Source: Allantophomopsis cytisporea
Taxonomy: Eukaryota > Ascomycota > Leotiomycetes > Phacidiales > Phacidiaceae
Reading direction: 5' to 3'
Assembly: GCA_024752435.1 (NCBI GenBank)
Contig: CP103030.1
Coordinates: forward strand, 62,001 to 126,000
DNA: 64,000 nt
Shown: positions 10,201 through 21,312 of the stretch, piece by piece
Layout of the letters: each line of letters begins with the position of its first letter
How positions within the stretch are numbered: the stretch's first letter is position 1
Notes under the pieces: model-generated
What the model was told of the DNA's origin: nothing
Seen by the model: only the letters and a program-made list of their open reading frames with translations
The model's database searches: none
Translations under genes and position numbers: made by a program

Positions 10201-11303
10201 ATAGCATGTGTTCAGAAACGCTATAGCAAATGCATGCTTTCCCCTTTTCTCGGAAGATATTGATGTGTTTCACTGTCGTGTTATTGAATCAATAGTCCTA
10301 CGTATACTATGCTACGATATATAAGTAATACGATATAGGTACAAAATTAACTCAAAAAGAAAGCGAGGAGAGTTTACCCATTATTATGTGTTGTATATAT
10401 CCTTAAGGTGCAGAACAGTCGGATCTGAATGGGTATTTGGGATGACTTAAATCAATATAATTATTTAGTCAGCTAATCACCCAGATGAAATAATTAGATT
10501 CATTTCCTAAAACATATTACTCAACTCAAGACAATTAAATCATCGCCACTTGGTTTCATTTGAGAGTTGTTTTTCCTAGAAAATGGTTGAAAGACTTATG
10601 AAATTATTTACTTATACTTGTTTGTCAAAAAACCAAATAAAGTTATTTTAAATACGTAGTTGTCATCAAAGTTTGTTAAACATTTGGACAAAAGATTTGA
10701 GATTTTTCAAGACCTTTATTATGGATTAGTATATAAATAGAAGGACAAGTTATGTAAATTTATGTTAATTAGGTTTATTGGTTCATAAGTTTATCAAGTT
10801 CATATAAGCAACATAGCCTATTGATTGATCGTTGAAAACCTGACTGTTTAGATATATCATGGGCTGCGATTCGGCAACATTTTTCTGTTTGCCAAACCCC
10901 AATTTCCCCTCATAGAATCTTTTCGCTACATAAGAATTATCCTCCCCGCCTTTCGAATTAGGGTTCTTGGGAGCTACATATTAACACATTTTGGAAGGAC
11001 TCTTTTGGAGAACTATACAGTTACGTAGCTTTGATTGAAGTCGTGTGTAGCTACATTGGAGTGCTTTAAAACCAAGCACGACAAGATCACGAAGATTATA
11101 CAAATTTGAGTAAATAAATGTCTTGAACATAGTACGGTGATTCAGATCAATGTACGGTAGTACAGTTATATTAAGAGAGTAGAGTCGATATTTCAAGCTT
11201 TGGGATTTCCAACATGTTTGGTCGTGATTGACCATCGTCCCGTCAAGCTCCCGGTTCTTAGGGAGGTGTAACAATCGTAATACCTTAGCATTCTAAGCCA
11301 CTT
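10201..11303. other. AT-rich intergenic region
   Basis: No supported gene. The sequence is AT-rich with many TA-rich words and no long convincing frame, consistent with decayed repeat DNA or long 3' flanks of the two convergent neighbours. Confidence 0.55.
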
Positions 11304-14028
11304 TCAGTTTTCTTTCGAATGTTTCTCTCTTGCCTTCGGCGTCTTTGCCATTGCTAGTTCCCTCCAATACCAAGTCGCTGACATTGTCGCTCCCGGGCCC
11401 ACGACAATAGTCCCAACCACCATAGCAAATAATAGGATCTTCAAATTCACTCTTGCGATTCCCATTCTATCCAGGTCCCAAACACTCATAAAACACCACA
11501 TCAAACATGCTGCAAAGGTGATATAAAAGTCCCATAGAAACATGTTGTGAACGCCGCGGAAGACGGAGGATGGATCGTTGTAGTTGAAGCCGAATATTTG
11601 CGATATGGAAACGGAAGAGGAGCCCGAGAAATAAGTGAAGCCAATGGTGAAAATGTGACTAAAGGCGCAGATTATAAAGGAAGCTGTATAGACGTTCTTC
11701 AGGTGTAAAATATCATCCATTCCTTCGAAGAAATTTCTTTTGTTGGCTGGAGCTGGATTCGTCGACAAATCGGCACTGAATTTGACCAATATTTCTTGCA
11801 AGATAAATATGTAAATGGGAAAAAAGGTCCAAATTGGTCCCATATACTGTCTCGTGATGCTCCCAACGAATGGTGCGAACATCAGTAGTGTAGGAAGGAG
11901 CATGCCAACAAGCATGGACGGTAAGATAGTTCTAGCATATTTGGGAAGTATTGGTCTAGCTGTAGGCCACCAATAATTGCTTTTCCTGGAAAAGATAAGG
12001 TCCACTAGCAAGAAAGCTGGGACTCCAATGGCGATGGCAGTTACGTTTGAGATGCTACCGAAGAGAACAGCCCTGTTTTATTTTAGTCAAGTAAGCCGAA
12101 AGTGCTCGGAGGAACGTACCATCTGATTGGAGACCACATGTTTCGAGGTCTGCATGATTCTACCGTCCAGAGCGTGAAGATTGCAAATTCTGAGATAGAT
12201 AGGTAGGAGGTAAACAGTTGAAAAGCACGATCCCAGCCTTCAGTCGCTGGAAAGAACACTGCAACTCCGTACGCGAAAGTATTATTGACTACCTTCAAGC
12301 CCTGAAAATCAATCAGGGTCTGGTTATACCCCTCGAACTTCCTATTTTTCACAACAGTGTCCAATAATTCCAAAGTTCCTGCATGGCTAGGAACAACCAT
12401 AAGAGTATAAAGTGCGAGGAAGATCAATACTGTGTAGAACAACCCCAGAGCTATGCCAACCTTTCCGCGGGGTCGTGGTAGCTGAAGTAATTCATCGTCA
12501 TAAGGAATTAGACAAGGCTCGTGTGGCGTAGGTAAGGCATGTATAGAGGCTGCGCTTGGGACTGGTGAAGATATCTGGTCCACAATGAAGGATGTAGGAA
12601 GATGCGGAGCGATGTAGAGATCTAAGTACTTATGAAATGGTGTTGCCCAGGTAGAAAGGCGGTGGAGGTCATGTCCAACTTGAACAAGTTCTTCAAGCCG
12701 TCCTTGACAAGATTCCTGCACAGATGCAAAGATGGCTTTCACATCGACGTCCGATAGTCCAGAAGGATTTGCTTTGAGTGCCTCCATCAACTTATTGGAA
12801 AGAACTACAGACGTGTCAATGGCTGCATTTCCGCCTTGGCCAGAGATAGGATGAAACTGGGGTTGTCAGCTTTAATTGTCACTGATAAGGATCAATATGG
12901 GATTATGGAAAGGCATACTTTATGCACTGCGTCTCCAAGTGTCAAGATCCTACCATAATGCCATCTTTTCAAGACATATTCAGGCAACGCAGTCATTGTA
13001 ACGAACTCCCGATTTTTCCACAGGTCCTTGAACTTTGCTGTCGGAGTAAGATAAGTCTCTGCTTCTTGTAGGGCTAGCTTCTCTATGTCGGCGGTGGTGA
13101 AGCGTGGGATATCAGGGTAATGACATTTCTTGTTCAAATTGAACCAGACAGACCAATATAATCGATCTTGTGGGCCACCAATGATTGCGAACCCAACTTC
13201 CTCTTTATGAACCACCACAACCTGACCAGCTTTGATGCCACCCGTCGGACTGGAGAGACCAAAGATACAACCGAACTCGCAATGCATTGCTTTTGTTTTC
13301 AAGATAATTGTTAGTTGGCTTCAGTTTTCCGGCATCAGAGTATCATTCTCACCTGTTTTTTCTGAACTCGAGATGTGTCCAGGCTCTGATTCATCAGCAA
13401 TTCTCCACATCTCTTTTCTGATCGTACTATGGATACCATCTGCACCGATAAGAATGTCGCCGTCGTATGATGAGCCATCCTTGATATGCACCCGTACTTT
13501 GCCTGGAAGGTGTTCTACTTTGAGAACTCTTTTGTTCACAAGAACCTTAGACTTATCAAGATGGTTGTACAACACTTGCAAAGCGTCCCGACGAGCTAAA
13601 AACACCACATCATAGGCATGCCTTTTGTTTTTTTGAAAGACACATTAGCTTATGGCACGGATCATTTCGAAGACCATACCAGGTCCTCTTCCCTTTTCTT
13701 GTGTTTCTCATGCTTCGGGGTAGAACTCATACCTGCTGCGTACAAGAGATTCAGTTTTATGGGCATATAATACTGTCCCATCCTCACTGCTTCGTGTCTC
13801 GCAGACATCTATAACTGCAGAAATTTCTCTTATCTCATCGTAACATCCTATCTGGTCCAAGATCCGTAGGCCATGGGGCTGCAAACCGATACTTGCTCCT
13901 GTCTGGGGGGTGATGTCTCCGTACGCTTCGAGAACAACATAGTCAATACCAGTCTTTTGCAAGATGTTTGCCAGAGACAATCCAGCAACTCCTCCTCCCG
14001 CGATGATGACCCTGAAATTGGAAGTCAT
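11304..14028 (-). CDS. FAD-dependent monooxygenase fused to a C-terminal eight-segment membrane domain
   Basis: Five exons: 14028-13733, 13621-13353, 13289-12919, 12856-12120 and 12072-11304, joined in frame to 813 aa. The N-terminal half is a class A flavin monooxygenase: FAD motif GGGVAGLS near residue 10, the ARRDALQ segment, GADGIHS, and GDAVHK followed by GQGGNAA. The C-terminal half, from about residue 420, has eight hydrophobic segments, for example near VGIALGLFYTVLIF, SISEFAIFTLW, MLVGMLLPTLLMF and LLFAMVVGTIVV. Free-standing monooxygenases of this class stop near 420-470 aa, so this is a real fusion read through in frame. A membrane-embedded partner function such as cyclisation is conceivable, but I recognise no specific family. 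The gene is convergent with the SDR at 9.4 kb. No 12-bp cluster motif was seen in its promoter, and a mariner relic lies about 520 bp upstream. Confidence 0.88.
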
Positions 14029-14550
14029 GTTGCAGGAGAATGGTGTCCTCGCTAGAATATCCTCGCTATTGAGCCTTCGCGGTAGGTGAAGTATATAAGG
14101 TGTAGATATGATTTGGCTGGATCAGTCCGGCATCGTTAAATATACGTATCTGTACTTATAATGTACTACATCTGTACGACGGTATAGGAAGGGAATTAAG
14201 GAAACGGACTTAATGGACGGGGTTAACAAAAACGGAATTAAAAGAAATAGAAGTAAACTTAACGATCACGGACCAACGGTGTGACGAAAGCGTAGAAATA
14301 CAGGGTCAGGCGTCCTATATTGCACGACGTTTTCCTAGTGATACTTAGAGAAAAACGCTAGTTAAGTATTCGTCACTTGAAAGTTAGACTTGGAATAGTA
14401 TTCTGTGTTGAAGCTCGATTATGAATTTTCAATTGAATAGAATGAAGCATTCGTTGGAAATCGAATGGATGAGTTGACCTCGGGGACCTACATCCTTCGC
14501 TATGTGTGGAACGATATGCCAAGAGTGTTTTTCTTTTTTTTTTCTTTTTA
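14029..14550. other. Promoter region of the membrane-fused monooxygenase
   Basis: No gene is supported. The region separates the monooxygenase start from the left TIR of the mariner relic. It lacks the 12-bp cluster motif; the closest word is GTACGACGGTAT near 14176, a poor match. Confidence 0.5.
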
Positions 14551-15838
14551 TAGTACCGTTTCGGAAGTTTCCGTACGATCCATAAATCCCATGGTACTCG
14601 TAAAACCTGTAGAACTTCAATCAGTAACAATGCCACAACGAAGAGCCCCAAATAGGCGCCAGATCATGCGTGAATTGACTTCGAGTAAGAGAAATCCAAT
14701 CCTTGATGCCCGTGACTTTGACCTGTCAATTGGCCGAATTGCAGACCGGTTTCATCGACCGAAATCTACAGTCCAGTACACTATTGAGAACCGGGAGAAC
14801 CGGCACACACGCTATTCTCAAACACGCTCTGGGAGACCTCGAAGCTTGACTGCCGGTGATAGACCGCTCTTGAACTTTATGTTCCAGCGAATTCCGATGT
14901 CTTTTACGCCCAATTTATCACAGTTAACTGCCCCGGAGTTCGGAAGACTCAAGTGTACCGTTTCCTTGAAACTCTCCACATTGATAACTCTCCTAAAGTA
15001 GAAAGATGCCGATCGGAGATATATCTGGGCGTTAGAACATTCTAATTGGCGTCTAGCGCAATAGAGACGAGTAGTTTGGAGCGATGAATGCCGGGCTGAA
15101 AAAGGAGTTCGTATAGAACAAGAATGGGTCTTTTGAAGACTAAGGGAAGGGATTAGAAAAAACTTAATTCAACCGATACCTCGAGGGACTCGGTGTTCGA
15201 TTGTATTTTGGGCTGCATTTCGGTACAGATGACAGACAAATCCTGTAATCTGTCGAGGGAATCCAAAAAGTATTCGAGGAAGCTTTAATCTAGTACGGTA
15301 TTCGGAAATATTATTAGAACACCTTCTAACTATTAAAAGTTGTAACAAGATCTTTATACATAATCATTTGAGAGTTTATACAGTACATGTCATCTAGGAT
15401 TATCTGCGAGAAGAAGGTATTGAAGTAACAGATTGGCCTCTTTATTCTCCTGATCTCAAACCTATCGAAATTCTGCAGTATCCCCTCAAAAGAAGCTTAA
15501 TGCCAACTTTCCTGATAAACTTCGACAGGGTAATGTACTAGTCGAAGATAATATTATTACAGCAACATAGAAGCTTTGGAAGAAATTCAAGACGAGGTTT
15601 TAGATCATTTGGCTGTCACGATGAAACACCGGTGGAAAGCGGTCACAGATGCAAAGCGCTGGTATACTAAGTGCTAACATCTATATATTCATAATCTACA
15701 ACTTTATGAAATTCAAATGGCGTGTTTAAAATTTCAATTGAGTGTTTTATTATGAAGTTATATCTATTCAGATATTCGGTGTTCATAGGGGCCTTTTGAT
15801 TTTCCCAGACCGTACGGAAACTTCCGACACCCTACTGA
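14551..15838 (+). mobile_element. Degenerate Tc1/mariner-type transposon with terminal inverted repeats
   Basis: The left end (14551-14580) contains CGGAAGTTTCCGTACG and the right end (15811-15838) contains its reverse complement CGTACGGAAACTTCCG. TA-containing words flank both ends. The roughly 1.29-kb body holds a broken transposase. The size, TIRs and transposase type fit a Tc1/mariner element. It sits between the membrane-fused monooxygenase and the NRPS-like gene. Confidence 0.85.
14630..15670 (+). pseudogene. Broken Tc1/mariner transposase
   Basis: The frame opens at ATG 14630 with a basic N-terminus and a helix-turn-helix segment (DFDLSIGRIADRFHRPKSTV), then stops at 15001. Downstream, other frames carry recognisable fragments: VVWSDECRAEKG near 15075, which fits the Tc1 WSDE block, and DWPLYSPDLKPIE near 15430, which fits the SPDLNPIE block with the last catalytic acid. 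Several stops and frame changes separate these pieces, so the transposase cannot be functional. Confidence 0.85.
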
Positions 15839-15916
15839 TACTTTCCTTCTCAGATGCCACGGATGCCCAGAGGATCTAAGCCCAAAATGCACTAATACAA
15901 CAACCATACAGTACAT

Positions 15917-16171
15917 CAGGGGTATGTAGTAGTTGGTTGTATATACGAGTACGAGTCGCAAAAATATTCTATCGTTTGTCGTTATTTCTATAATAATATA
16001 GAATTTTTTTCATTTTGTTTTTTTTTGAAATTATGCGAAGTAGAGGAAAGAATACTGAATTACGGCACGCATTCGTTTTTATTCTGTTGTAATTAGTGGT
16101 CGCACCAATAAGAATGAAGGTTGATAGTCGCATTCCATCGTATTTTGTCGTATCTACAATTACTACCCCTG
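15917..16171. mobile_element. MITE-like element, copy 1
   Basis: A 255-bp AT-rich segment begins CAGGGGTA and ends TACCCCTG. Its interior, read on the minus strand, matches the interior of 51578-51809 read on the plus strand, for example CTATCAAYCTTCATTCTTAT. There is no coding capacity. The inverted-repeat similarity continues some bases outward, so the true ends may be slightly wider. It lies about 80 bp beyond the mariner relic. Confidence 0.75.
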
Positions 16172-17505
16172 TACACTTGTAGAACATGGATTCCTTGACT
16201 GCCATGACGACGATCTTTTCAAGCCCAAAAACATGCTTTATCCCCTTTATTTGAGAGCGTCTGTTCCACCAACAATTTTAATGTAACCCACAATTGAATC
16301 CACAATAGTATTGAACTAATTACACTATACTACTACTGGAACTCCAGATCCGCAAGTTGACTGGCGAATGCTTCCAAGCCAATTCTCCAACTGTAGAAGG
16401 GCTCTTTTACTAATGAATCGCTAAATCAAGGCCACGAATTCCACCGAGGCTCCTCTATTCGATTTCATATTGACCAAGCTAGTGATATCTGCTGTTATAC
16501 TTAGCAAAATGTTGCTCTCGGAATCTAAACAATTCTTGAATTCTCAGAGGAAATATATATTAGATTGTACATGCTTTCACTTGTAGTTCTTCGGGTCTGT
16601 ATAAGCTTGTCAACGATACATAGTGTAATAATAGCTTCAAACGGACTTAAGCGTTAAGCTAGAGCTCCCTTAGCTATAATAGAAGCTACCAATCGACTAG
16701 ATTGCAGCGGATTTCTTAGAAGAACAATATTGCTGGGAAAATATCCTGCAGGACTGATGTTGAGTAGATCACAGCTAGTTTAAGGTTTGAATGATTTGGT
16801 TCAATGTCTTCTATTTTAAACGACATAATTCTTGCCAAGGATTAGCAACTGGTAGCGAAGCCTATAACTGTTGAGCTAGCTTCATTTATAGTCGTATGTA
16901 GCTTTATAAGTGTATCAATATATACAAACTATACTATAGAACTTATAGTGTAGAACTATACGTGATTGAAATGAGTACAAATATTTTGGGTGCAGAGTAA
17001 GCGTGCGTATCGAATACAACACGGCTCCCACAGCCACCATGTCTAAGTTACGTGTAAATAATTGGAGTTACATGAAACAAAAGCATTGTAGAGTAAGTAA
17101 AGTGCTGTAGTACCGAATAACGAAAATGACTTTTCTTATAATCCAATGCTTCGAAGTAGTGTAAGATGTATCTAAGTCGAGAAAAGTGGAATTGATAAAC
17201 AAGCGAGAGGATAGTGTGGAGGTATCAGTACCTATAGAGAGGAAAGTAAATAAACTAAATTGTATCAGAGGCTTAATGAGCATTTTAAAAGAATGACCCT
17301 TTGTAAAAAAACAATCAAATGCCTTTTACAAACTCAAGATAACAATGCTTGAAGACTTAGCGCAAGCGGTTAGAAAACCGAACAATAATTACGCCTCTTC
17401 CAAGATGCTGTGTGAGAAGTATGACACCACGCTATAATCAAAATACCGTTATATTGAAGTATGAGGAATGATTTGATGCTGTAGCAAGGAAGTCTATCAC
17501 TGTCT
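16172..17505. other. AT-rich gene-free stretch
   Basis: No supported gene or RNA. The sequence is AT-rich with short frames only and probably contains old repeat debris, but I could not assign a family. It borders the 3' end of the NRPS-like gene. Confidence 0.5.
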
Positions 17506-20500
17506 TCACTGAAGAAAGCCACTCTTCCTCCAAGTGTCAAGGTATAAGTCTAAAAGATCCAAGCTGACCCCATTGCATGTTCTGAGCGTGTACGAGGCCT
17601 TCCTGGCTTGCTTAGTGTCCAAGACAAGCCCTCCTCCCGACAGCCTCTCAAATTCCTGCTCCAAAAAATCTTGCAAATTCACTATCGAGTCGACCTTGGA
17701 AGATGCTTGATGGAGCCAGGCCTTCAAGGGAAGGGGTTCCAGTAAAGGTAAATTTAGTTTTTTCGCCAGTATAGATATCAATGGCTTCCATGGTTGTCTG
17801 ACAGGATTTTCGATGTGATATACGAGGCTAGATGAAACATCAGAGGTCATTATTTCTAAAACGCTTTTTGCTGCAGTATCGACTGGGATCCAAGAATACG
17901 TCTAGCTAAAGGTCAGTAAATTTGAAAATTTGAAGGATAGACGACTAAGAAAACTATGAAAGGCTAGCAGCATACCCCATTTAGGTCAGGTAATGACCCG
18001 ATATTCTGCGAGACCTTAATGATGGTCGGTAGATGTTCATTCTCACTCCATATTCCAGAAGTTGTAGCCCCGGTAAGCTGACCTAGACGAATGATTTGTG
18101 GTTGAAGGCGGCCTGGATAAGCTGAGATGGTGTCTGCTAGGAGCTTTTCACATACCCACTTGGCTTCAGCATAACCGAACACAGCTGTGCTCTCAGGGTC
18201 AATGATTGGTGATTCTGGAAGAACGGTAGATGGAAAGCGAGCTCCGACAGCTATTGATGAGATAAAGACTAATCTCGTTGTAACATGAGCACGCTCCTTC
18301 TGACATTGCATGGAAAATTCAATCAGATTGGAAACAGCCCGAATTTGAGGTTTGAAGGATCGGAGGGTTCGCTGAAAATCCATGGGCCATGCGTTCTGAA
18401 TAACATGGGTGACTACTTGGGTCAAGCCGTGATAGTCAATGGCCGCCAGTCCAAAGTATTCGGCACTGATATCAGCACTCAGGAACCTGATCTTTTCCCA
18501 GTCATCTTTGAGCAAATTCAGACCCCTCGCAAGGTTCGACTGGTGCTGTCGGACCTTGAGTCTTTCGCTCGTTAATTGTTCTTCTTGGTCTTCTTTGCGC
18601 CTCCGCATAAGACATATGATCTGTTTGACCTTCCTGTCCCGACAGAGCTTTTCGAGCAAGTGAACCCCGAGATTTCCTGTAGAACCCGTTAGGAGTACAA
18701 CCTTATCCTCGTAGCCGTTCCATGATGCCGGCGAGAAGACAGCAGATAGCTCTTCCATGAGGTGCACACGGCGTTTAAGACCCATCAATTCAGTGTTATC
18801 ATCTCGTAATCGCAGGGCCCTAGCTAATGACAGAACACTGGGATTTTGATAGATGAAGCTAGGCTTCACCTCTGTCTCCAGAAGAACTGGGAACATGGAC
18901 TTGTCTACCACATTATTAAGTAGACGGGCGAGACGAGTTGCTTCCAGAGAGTCCATGCCAAGTTCAAAAAGATCGTCACTATCTGTCCAAGACACAGACG
19001 GAATCCTGTCCTGGAAACAAACCTTGATCAGAGATCTCAACTCTGATTCCAACTTCTCTGGTTCACTGGATAGAATGGTGAGGCTATCAAAAGACGTACT
19101 AGACACGGCATACGCAGCGTTGATTTCATCTTTGAAAACTTCGTAGGCTTCCTTACGCATCAACGAGCCTTTGTCTGACCTTGGAACTTCTTTCTCTTTG
19201 GGCTTGATAACAATCATGGATCTTGATGAGATTCGAGCATGCCTGTCAACATTGATATTCAGCATCTGGATAACAGCCCAGACGGAATCAATGAATAGTT
19301 GCTCCTCATCGGAACTGACTGGAGACATCGGCTCTACAATCACCCCAATTTCATCTCTGTGCTGGCCAAAAACAATGGCAGTCTTGATGAAATCGGACGC
19401 GCACAAGTTCGCCTCAAAGTTTTGCGGTAGAACCTTCTCCCCAGTTGACAAAACCATCAAATCGTCATTCCGACCAAGTACTTTCACCTCCAGATGCTCT
19501 GAACCTGATCTTTTCTCTAACAAGTCTTGCACGACGAAAGGTTGCTGCCAGCCATAAGGGAAACCGATCAATTGACACAGAAGCCGACTTTCCCCATCTT
19601 TTTCAATGTCTTTCAATTCGAGACCCATGTCAGTCCGCAGACGAAGATAGCGCCAGTCATAATCATCGGTTGGTATGAAAATGGGAGCAAATGCTCCAAT
19701 TTCGGTCGCTCCGTAGTGATTAAGAAGTTTCACACCATTTGTTGCAAGAAGTTGTCCAACTTTAGGTTGAATAGCTCCACCACCAACGGCAACGAAATCT
19801 AGAGTCGCCAATGTATCAATACAGTGGCTGTATGTTACCATCTCTTCCAGGATCGTTGGAACAGTCATTAGTGAGCAAGCCCCCGAGTTTTCTAACAACT
19901 CTGTCACTGATGTTGCTGAGGGGATTATCGTTGCAGACTGGAAGCAACACGTTTTCCCCGTCGACAAACTCAGGCATGGAGCAAGGAGACCAAATCCCTG
20001 ATCCGTTAGTGATCTTAGATATCTTAAAGGGCTGAGCTCATGAGTGTCTAACTTACATGGTACATAGGAAGTGTTGATACGTTAAGCCGCTTGGTGCACT
20101 CCTCTGGATAAAGACGATGACAAGCTGCGTATCCCAAGAGATAGCGATGAGCTAATTTGATGGGTTTGGGAAGGCCAGTGGTTCCTGATGAGTGTAATAT
20201 AAGCATATCCGCACCAGGAGATCTCACTTTGGGCCTTATTGTTGTAGATGGAACGTCCGCCGCCAATGTGAGTAGATCCTTATAAGGGGTTGCAGTTATC
20301 TGTAGAGGCCTTGTGCTATCGTCGGGATTCTGTGCAAAAGCTTGGTTGACTGCTTGCATACTTCGATTAGAAACGATAACGGCCTGTGTGAATGTGACTT
20401 TCAGTAGGTGTGCCATGGCCATTGGACTGAGTCGGATTGAAAGTAGCATGACCTAAGTGATATGAGTTACTTGAATTTGCTTTACCCGGAAATTGCTATT

Positions 20501-20963
20501 CTGTTTCACATACTGGTACATCGATATAGAGGAGAGCCGAGAGGTAGATGAAAAGAGTTACATCGCTCTCAAGGACTAGTGCCACTGGTCTTCTGGTGGA
20601 CGGATCTGAGTCCTCTCCTGACGATACATATTGTTCCTGATTGATGGCAAGTAATGCCTGAAGCGAAGTCGCACAAGCAATCGTTGCTCGCTGCAACTCA
20701 CGATATGTTATACTAGTAAATCCAACATGTTTTCCGCTAGAGCGCTCCTCTTGGAAAGAGAATGTATGGGTCGGGTTTGAAACGGCGTTAAAATCGATCA
20801 GATCTGGGAGGCTGGAGATTTGAGGCTCGTAATCTTTTTCAGTAGGTGCTTGCCGTGAGACCTCAAATTTAGGCCGCCAAAACGGAGAAGCTTTTTCATT
20901 TTTCTTAACCTTTTCTCCCTCTGTAGTCTCTGCCTGGACGGGCAGATTCTTATCCGGATGCAT
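17506..20963 (-). CDS. NRPS-like carboxylic acid reductase (A-T-R)
   Basis: Four exons: 20963-20514, 20452-20057, 19997-17976 and 17901-17506, giving 1087 aa. The adenylation domain has the A3 loop HSSGTTGLPKP near residue 240 and NHYGATEIG near 377. The carrier domain has ELGMDSLEA, with the phosphopantetheine Ser near 632. The C-terminal thioester reductase has the NAD(P)H motif LLTGSTGNLG near 720 and a YxxxK pair in GYAEAKWVCEK. Enzymes of this architecture activate a carboxylic acid and release it reductively as an aldehyde. The gene is divergent from the NR-PKS across 349 bp that carry one cluster motif. Fungal orsellinic-type PKS/A-T-R pairs such as those in ascochlorin and ilicicolin pathways make aryl aldehydes, so the likely substrate is the NR-PKS acid. 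That assignment is inferred from context. Confidence 0.95.
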
Positions 20964-21164
20964 CGTGAAGTAATCAGCTCAGGAGCCTTAGGTGACTGGT
21001 AGCGGTCTTTAGAGCTGCAGAAGAGGGTATCTGTTAATGAATAAAAATGTAGATGAGTGAGAAAGATTCAGTTTTTGTCCGTTTGGACTATCGAGCCGTT
21101 GGCGCGGGAGCCGCGTACAATCCCGCGTAAGAGTCGCCTCTGTATATATTATCATGAAGAAAAG

Positions 21165-21176
21165 GTACGCAGGTCC
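21165..21176 (+). promoter_or_regulatory. Cluster motif GTACGCAGGTCC in the NRPS-like/NR-PKS bidirectional promoter
   Basis: An exact 12-mer whose reverse complement recurs upstream of the MFS gene. It lies 137 bp before the NR-PKS start and about 200 bp before the NRPS-like start. It is probably the binding site of a cluster regulator acting on both genes. Confidence 0.7.
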
Positions 21177-21312
21177 AAGCGTAAGAGCTCATCAAAGTTG
21201 AGTCCTTAAGTATGATTGCCACCGAAAGATCTCATTTTATCGCTTGAATTGACTCTTTTCGATACGATCCTCCGCTTCAACAACCACGCTTCCACTCCGT
21301 TCTGTTGCATCT

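Noticed and set aside
16320..17500. Possible second transposase relic in AT-rich DNA
   Set aside because: Short suggestive peptides only; no terminal repeats or recognisable catalytic blocks.
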